This document shows, one piece after another, positions 7,677-12,298 of a stretch of DNA of 12,298 nt. The position numbers and the translations under genes were made by a program. Position 1 is the first letter of the stretch. The number at the start of each line of letters is the position of its first letter. The notes below the pieces were generated by a model. That model searched no databases, was not told the DNA's origin, and saw only the letters and a list, made by a program, of their open reading frames with translations. Origin of the DNA: Nitrospira sp. (GTDB lineage: Bacteria > Nitrospirota > Nitrospiria > Nitrospirales > Nitrospiraceae); assembly GCA_025935475.1 (NCBI GenBank), contig JAICVE010000046.1:1-12298 (forward strand), given 5' to 3'.

Positions 7677-7682
7677 ATTATA
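7677..7682 (-). promoter_or_regulatory. -10 box (TATAAT) for the ArsB/NhaD transporter gene
   Basis: A perfect TATAAT on the minus strand lies about 37 bases before the transporter ATG. No good -35 stands at 16-18 bases (the region reads CCTCTC); a TTGTCA occurs at 23 bases, too far for standard spacing. Its upstream side meets the -35 of the glgB promoter, so the two promoters would be back to back and may exclude one another. Confidence 0.4.
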
Positions 7683-7704
7683 GCGGCGCTTCCGTACCAG
7701 AGAG

Positions 7705-7734
7705 GTGACAATCTCCTCGTGCTTCTTTCATAAT
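7705..7734 (+). promoter_or_regulatory. Sigma70-like promoter for glgB
   Basis: GTGACA (7705-7710) and CATAAT (7729-7734) are separated by 18 bases; each matches the consensus in five of six positions. Transcription would begin near 7741, about 40 bases before the glgB ATG, leaving room for the GGAG at 7769-7772. Confidence 0.45.
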
Positions 7735-7781
7735 GGAGGAATCCGCTCGTTCGAGACACAGAGGAGTTGGAGCTTATCATC

Positions 7782-9983
<2,202 letters not shown>

Positions 9984-9992
<9 letters not shown>

Positions 9993-10015
9993 CTGGTCGG
10001 GGATGTGACTGGTCG
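9984..10015 (+). repeat. Exact 16-base tandem duplication across the glgB stop
   Basis: The 16-base unit GGGATGTGACTGGTCG occurs twice without mismatch, at 9984-9999 and 10000-10015, followed by GGG of a third start. The first copy contains the last codon and TGA of glgB; the second supplies a spare copy in the 52-base gap before the convergent peptidase gene. This looks like a replication-slippage duplication. It does not change the protein. Confidence 0.9.
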
Positions 10016-10044
10016 GGGCGAACGAACAGGAAGGGAGAGAACGA

Positions 10045-10614
10045 TTACCAGGAGCGGAAGGGACCGCAATCCAGATGGATGAAGTCCGCACGCGGATAAT
10101 AGCCCACCCCGCCATACTGCAGCTTGAGGGCCACCTTCCGGATTTCGCGAGGACGGACACCAGGGATGAAGAAGTCGACGGCCTGTCCTTCGACATGCAA
10201 GCTGTGCCTGACGGCACGACGGCTTCGTTTGACCAGAATCGCATTGTACTCCGGTGATCGATAGCCCGAAATCACGTGGATCTCCCCATCACCGCCGAGC
10301 GTCTTTTGCACGAGATTGAGGTGTTCGATCACACGCGGGTCCATCGTGGCTACCTCTCCCGTGTGATGACACCGAAGAAGGTGGTTGAGGTCGTCCAGGG
10401 CCGCCAAATCGTATTGTCCGCGCTCGTCCCGATATCGGACGCGCAGCCGCTCATCGGTGTGAACGTTGTAGAACGCCAGTTCGCCCTCCGGAAGGACTTC
10501 CGCTTCAGCGCGAGCAAGACGCGGCAGGAACAGCTTTCCGCCCAAGCAGAGGACGCCTGCCATAGAAGTCTTCAGTAATGTCCGTCTGGTCCAGCACCAG
10601 TCAGCAGCAACCAC
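10045..10614 (-). CDS. Tat-exported M15-type peptidase, YcbK/DUF882 family
   Basis: This 189-residue protein is expected to be a zinc-dependent peptidoglycan peptidase in the periplasm. The M15 signature is seen: VISGYRSPEYN, then SLHVEGQAVD (H140, D147) and a C-terminal HLD (H180), the usual zinc ligands. The N-terminus has a twin-arginine motif (TRRTLLK, residues 9-15), a hydrophobic core and a likely cleavage near ARAE, as in E. coli YcbK (about 182 residues). The frame is open to 11142, overlapping the divergent regulator, so the start must be chosen. A GTG at 10614 has GGAG eight bases upstream and gives the family length; an ATG at 10710 would place the Tat signal about 40 residues in and lies upstream of the likely promoter. 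Stand-alone gene; substrate bond not proven. Confidence 0.85.
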   Translation of the reverse strand: MVAADWCWTRRTLLKTSMAGVLCLGGKLFLPRLARAEAEVLPEGELAFYNVHTDERLRVRYRDERGQYDLAALDDLNHLLRCHHTGEVATMDPRVIEHLNLVQKTLGGDGEIHVISGYRSPEYNAILVKRSRRAVRHSLHVEGQAVDFFIPGVRPREIRKVALKLQYGGVGYYPRADFIHLDCGPFRSW

Positions 10615-10645
10615 GGATATGACTCCACGAATAATGATGGGGTGG

Positions 10646-10657
10646 CTACGTACGTAG
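10646..10657. repeat. 12-base perfect palindrome near the peptidase transcription start
   Basis: CTACGTACGTAG is a perfect palindrome placed just downstream of the proposed -10 of the peptidase promoter, where a repressor could bind. A palindrome of this length is expected a few times by chance in 12 kb, so only its position makes it notable. Confidence 0.3.
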
Positions 10658-10665
10658 TGCGGTGG

Positions 10666-10695
10666 CTTGTACCAAAATTGAACCAAGCAGGTCAA
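10666..10695 (-). promoter_or_regulatory. Possible promoter of the YcbK-family gene
   Basis: On the minus strand TTGACC (10690-10695, five of six matches) and TACAAG (10666-10671, four of six) are 18 bases apart. Transcription would begin near 10659, about 45 bases before the GTG start at 10614. This supports the shorter start over the ATG at 10710. Confidence 0.35.
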
Positions 10696-10836
10696 TCTGT
10701 ATTTTTTCATCTCGATCCCGGGTCGCCACGTAGAGGACGTCAGACGGTACCAGACCAGTCCACAGATCTTGTAAAAATTTTCACACCGAACGCCTGTAGA
10801 CAGGGATGAGTCCCGTTTGGTGCAACGATTTCTCGC

Positions 10837-10865
10837 TAGACAGGTCGGCTCAAGACGGGTAATAT
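10837..10865 (+). promoter_or_regulatory. Possible promoter of the response regulator gene
   Basis: TAGACA (10837-10842, five of six) and TAATAT (10860-10865, four of six) have the ideal 17-base spacer. Transcription would begin near 10872, giving a leader of about 22 bases that still contains the AAGGAG and AGGGA sites ahead of the ATG. Confidence 0.4.
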
Positions 10866-10893
10866 CACGGAATTCAAGGAGCCAGGGACACGC

Positions 10894-11256
10894 ATGGCGA
10901 CGATTCTCGTCATTGACGATGAAGACTCTATCCGGCATCTTTTGAAAGATGTGCTGGAGAAAGCCAAGCACCGGGTATTGGAAGCGCGGGATGGCCGTGA
11001 AGGATTGACGCTGTATCAGAAGAGCAAGGTCGATCTCGTGTTGATGGACATTTTGATGCCGGGGACTGACGGCTTGGAAGCAACCCTGCAGCTGACTCGT
11101 GAGTATCTGGACGCGAAGATCATCGCCATGACTGGCGCGCAAGGGGACCGCAATTTCCTCGATGTCGCCAAATTATTCGGCGCACGCCGCGTGTTTGAAA
11201 AACCCTTCGATCTCAACAAAATGGTCGAAGCGGTGAACGAAGAGCTCGCCACCTAG
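10894..11256 (+). CDS. Single-domain (CheY-like) response regulator
   Basis: This 120-residue protein is a lone receiver domain with all key residues: acidic pocket D8 and D9 (LVIDDED), phosphoacceptor D52 (LVLMDILMPGTDG), switch T80 (AMTG) and K103 (FEKPF). It has no output domain, so it acts by phospho-dependent protein contact or as a phosphorelay intermediate, in the cytoplasm. The start is supported by AGGGA five bases upstream, with AAGGAG further away. No histidine kinase lies in the window, so its partner is unknown. It is divergent from the YcbK-family gene, and its stop is 14 bases from the end of the facing small gene. Confidence 0.93.
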   Translation: MATILVIDDEDSIRHLLKDVLEKAKHRVLEARDGREGLTLYQKSKVDLVLMDILMPGTDGLEATLQLTREYLDAKIIAMTGAQGDRNFLDVAKLFGARRVFEKPFDLNKMVEAVNEELAT

Positions 11257-11270
11257 CTCGACTTCCGTGT

Positions 11271-11376
11271 TCACTCCCAACCGACCGGATCGTATCCGCG
11301 CTCATTGAGACATCGCTGTACGAACTGTTTATAGACCAACGGCCAGCAGGCACAAGGCAACGAGATGCCTCATCAT
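11271..11376 (-). pseudogene. Small exported-peptide gene, apparently frameshifted
   Basis: Starting 18 bases after the stop of the 285-residue gene, two adjacent ATGs (11376, 11373) with GGTGAG upstream open a signal-peptide-like frame, MMRHLVALCLLAVGL, which stops at 11329-11331. The next frame (+1) has no ATG but continues through the same bases as CACWPLVYKQF and ends CLNERGYDPVGWE with TGA at 11271-11273. The CxxERGY...W ending resembles the tails I know from small secreted proteins and lipoproteins. Read together with a +1 shift near 11340-11350, the two halves give one exported peptide of about 34-35 residues. I infer a recent frameshift, a sequencing error, or less likely programmed frameshifting. 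Evidence is reading-frame pattern only. Confidence 0.45.
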
Positions 11377-11394
11377 CGCTCACCGACAACAGCA

Positions 11395-12252
11395 TTACGG
11401 CCGTCCCCCCGTGAGCTCTTTCCGGACGAGCCCCCGCATCATTGCGGGATCGGCATAGGCGACCTCGCTCAAGGCATCCATCAAGTGAACGTGAGTTGAA
11501 GCCGCCAGTTCCTTCGCTTTGAGATAGTTCTTGGCGCTGAACCGTGCCACAGCCGGTTGGCCGTTGACGATCTGACAGGCCAATACCTCCTCTCCGACTT
11601 CCAGGGTGCCTCCCTGTTCGACGAGTGTCTTGGCCTGCGCCGGGGTAATACCATGCAACCGGGCGAACTCCTCGATGCCGCCGGTTTCGACGAGGCGGCC
11701 ATCGGGCATGATGCAGAGCCGCTTGAAATGAGGCGACCAATCCTTGCGGAAGTCGACATACTTGACGTCTCCGCCCTTTGCGACCGCCCGGTCCAGAGTG
11801 CGATAGTCCAGCCCCATATTTTTCTGGGCCAACTTCGACTTCAATTCGTCAGGCAACGTCCGATAGAACACGCTCCGTGCGGCATCCAGAAGTGGGAGCG
11901 ACCGAGCACGCGCGGTTTGCTCGGCCTCCGCGAACTGCACCACGTCCAGGACAAATGTCTGCTTGGGAATTGCGTGTCCATCGTCTAGAACACAGGCGAA
12001 CAGCCCGCGAGTGAGGATCCCGCCTTCCTGCGGATACACGTACGTTCCGCCTTCAGTCAGCAGTTGGCTCATGGTGTCAGGCGGCACGTCATAACTTTCC
12101 GAGAGCACCTTCGCGTGCGCTGCAAGGTCTTCAGGAAGGGTCATCGCACAGGCCGTGACATTTCCCGGTTCATCGAACTCCGAATAGTCTTCAATGATGT
12201 TGTAAAGAACGGTCGGCTTTGGCTTATCGGTTCGTTTCTTAATTTTGAACAT
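11395..12252 (-). CDS. Uncharacterised protein with two diverged copies of one module
   Basis: I do not recognise this 285-residue protein. It has no signal peptide or membrane segment; the start is basic (MFKIKKRTDK). Inside it, residues 44-141 and about 192-280 can be aligned: LLTEGGT (64-70) with LVEQGGT (210-216), LFACVLDDG (84-92) with VLACQIVNG (223-231), PLLDAARSVFY (120-130) with HLMDALSEVAY (256-266), and both end in a K-[SE]-L-like helix. The first copy has about ten extra residues in two places. The linker (142-191) is rich in charged and aromatic residues (YVDFRKDWSPHFKRL). The ATG at 12252 has only a weak ribosome binding site; TATAAC at 12278-12283 may be its -10, with the -35 outside the window. 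It heads a unit with the small broken gene downstream. Function unknown. Confidence 0.75.
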   Translation of the reverse strand: MFKIKKRTDKPKPTVLYNIIEDYSEFDEPGNVTACAMTLPEDLAAHAKVLSESYDVPPDTMSQLLTEGGTYVYPQEGGILTRGLFACVLDDGHAIPKQTFVLDVVQFAEAEQTARARSLPLLDAARSVFYRTLPDELKSKLAQKNMGLDYRTLDRAVAKGGDVKYVDFRKDWSPHFKRLCIMPDGRLVETGGIEEFARLHGITPAQAKTLVEQGGTLEVGEEVLACQIVNGQPAVARFSAKNYLKAKELAASTHVHLMDALSEVAYADPAMMRGLVRKELTGGRP

Positions 12253-12298
12253 CGTATGTGCTCATCGATTGGGGCTCGTTATATTGCGCTGCTTGAGG

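Noticed and set aside
10615..11142. Upstream part of the long peptidase frame
   Set aside because: It crosses the divergent promoter region and the response regulator gene; the Tat signal places the start at 10614.
11213..11740. 175-codon minus-strand ORF
   Set aside because: Lies in another frame of the 285-residue gene, runs into the regulator gene, and shows no domain.

Overview
The window reads as a gene-dense stretch of a GC-rich Gram-negative chromosome. The proteins expected outside the cytoplasm (a periplasmic haem peroxidase, a large MscS channel with a periplasmic-type N-terminus, a Tat-exported peptidase) imply an inner and an outer membrane. The gene mix and protein style suggest Nitrospira or a relative (Nitrospirota), but this is an impression; no rRNA or other marker is present to prove it. 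I see no tRNA, rRNA, CRISPR array, transposase, integrase or phage gene.

Left block (1-2861, minus strand): a probable operon read right to left, consisting of a DUF4142 exported protein, a long di-haem cytochrome c peroxidase-like protein, a DUF2630 protein, an SRPBCC (START-like) protein, and the first seven codons of another gene that leaves the window. The gaps are 59, 13, 33 and 30 bases. The content suggests envelope or oxidative-stress maintenance. A 409-base divergent gap (2862-3270) separates it from the plus-strand block.

Centre-left (3271-6255, plus): a 758-residue mechanosensitive channel with a long coiled-coil periplasmic part, an orphan 95-residue single-span membrane protein, and a 77-residue cysteine-rich protein that looks like a free-standing copy of the zinc-binding tail often found on PAS or two-component proteins. 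Convergent to these is an ArsB/NhaD-family ion transporter (6294-7640, minus). It shares a divergent promoter region with glgB, glycogen branching enzyme (7782-9992, plus), whose three catalytic residues are intact.

Right block: a Tat-exported M15-type peptidase of the YcbK/DUF882 family (10045-10614, minus, probable GTG start) is divergent from a single-domain response regulator (10894-11256, plus). Facing the regulator is a two-gene minus-strand unit: an unrecognised 285-residue protein built from two diverged copies of one module, and just downstream a tiny exported-peptide gene that appears to be frameshifted.

Most genes are ordinary housekeeping or stress genes of known families. The parts that may be undescribed are the duplicated-module protein with its broken small neighbour (11271-12252), the solo zinc-tail protein, and two short tandem duplications, one touching a start codon and one a stop codon. 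I found no convincing new multi-gene system such as defence, biosynthesis or secretion.
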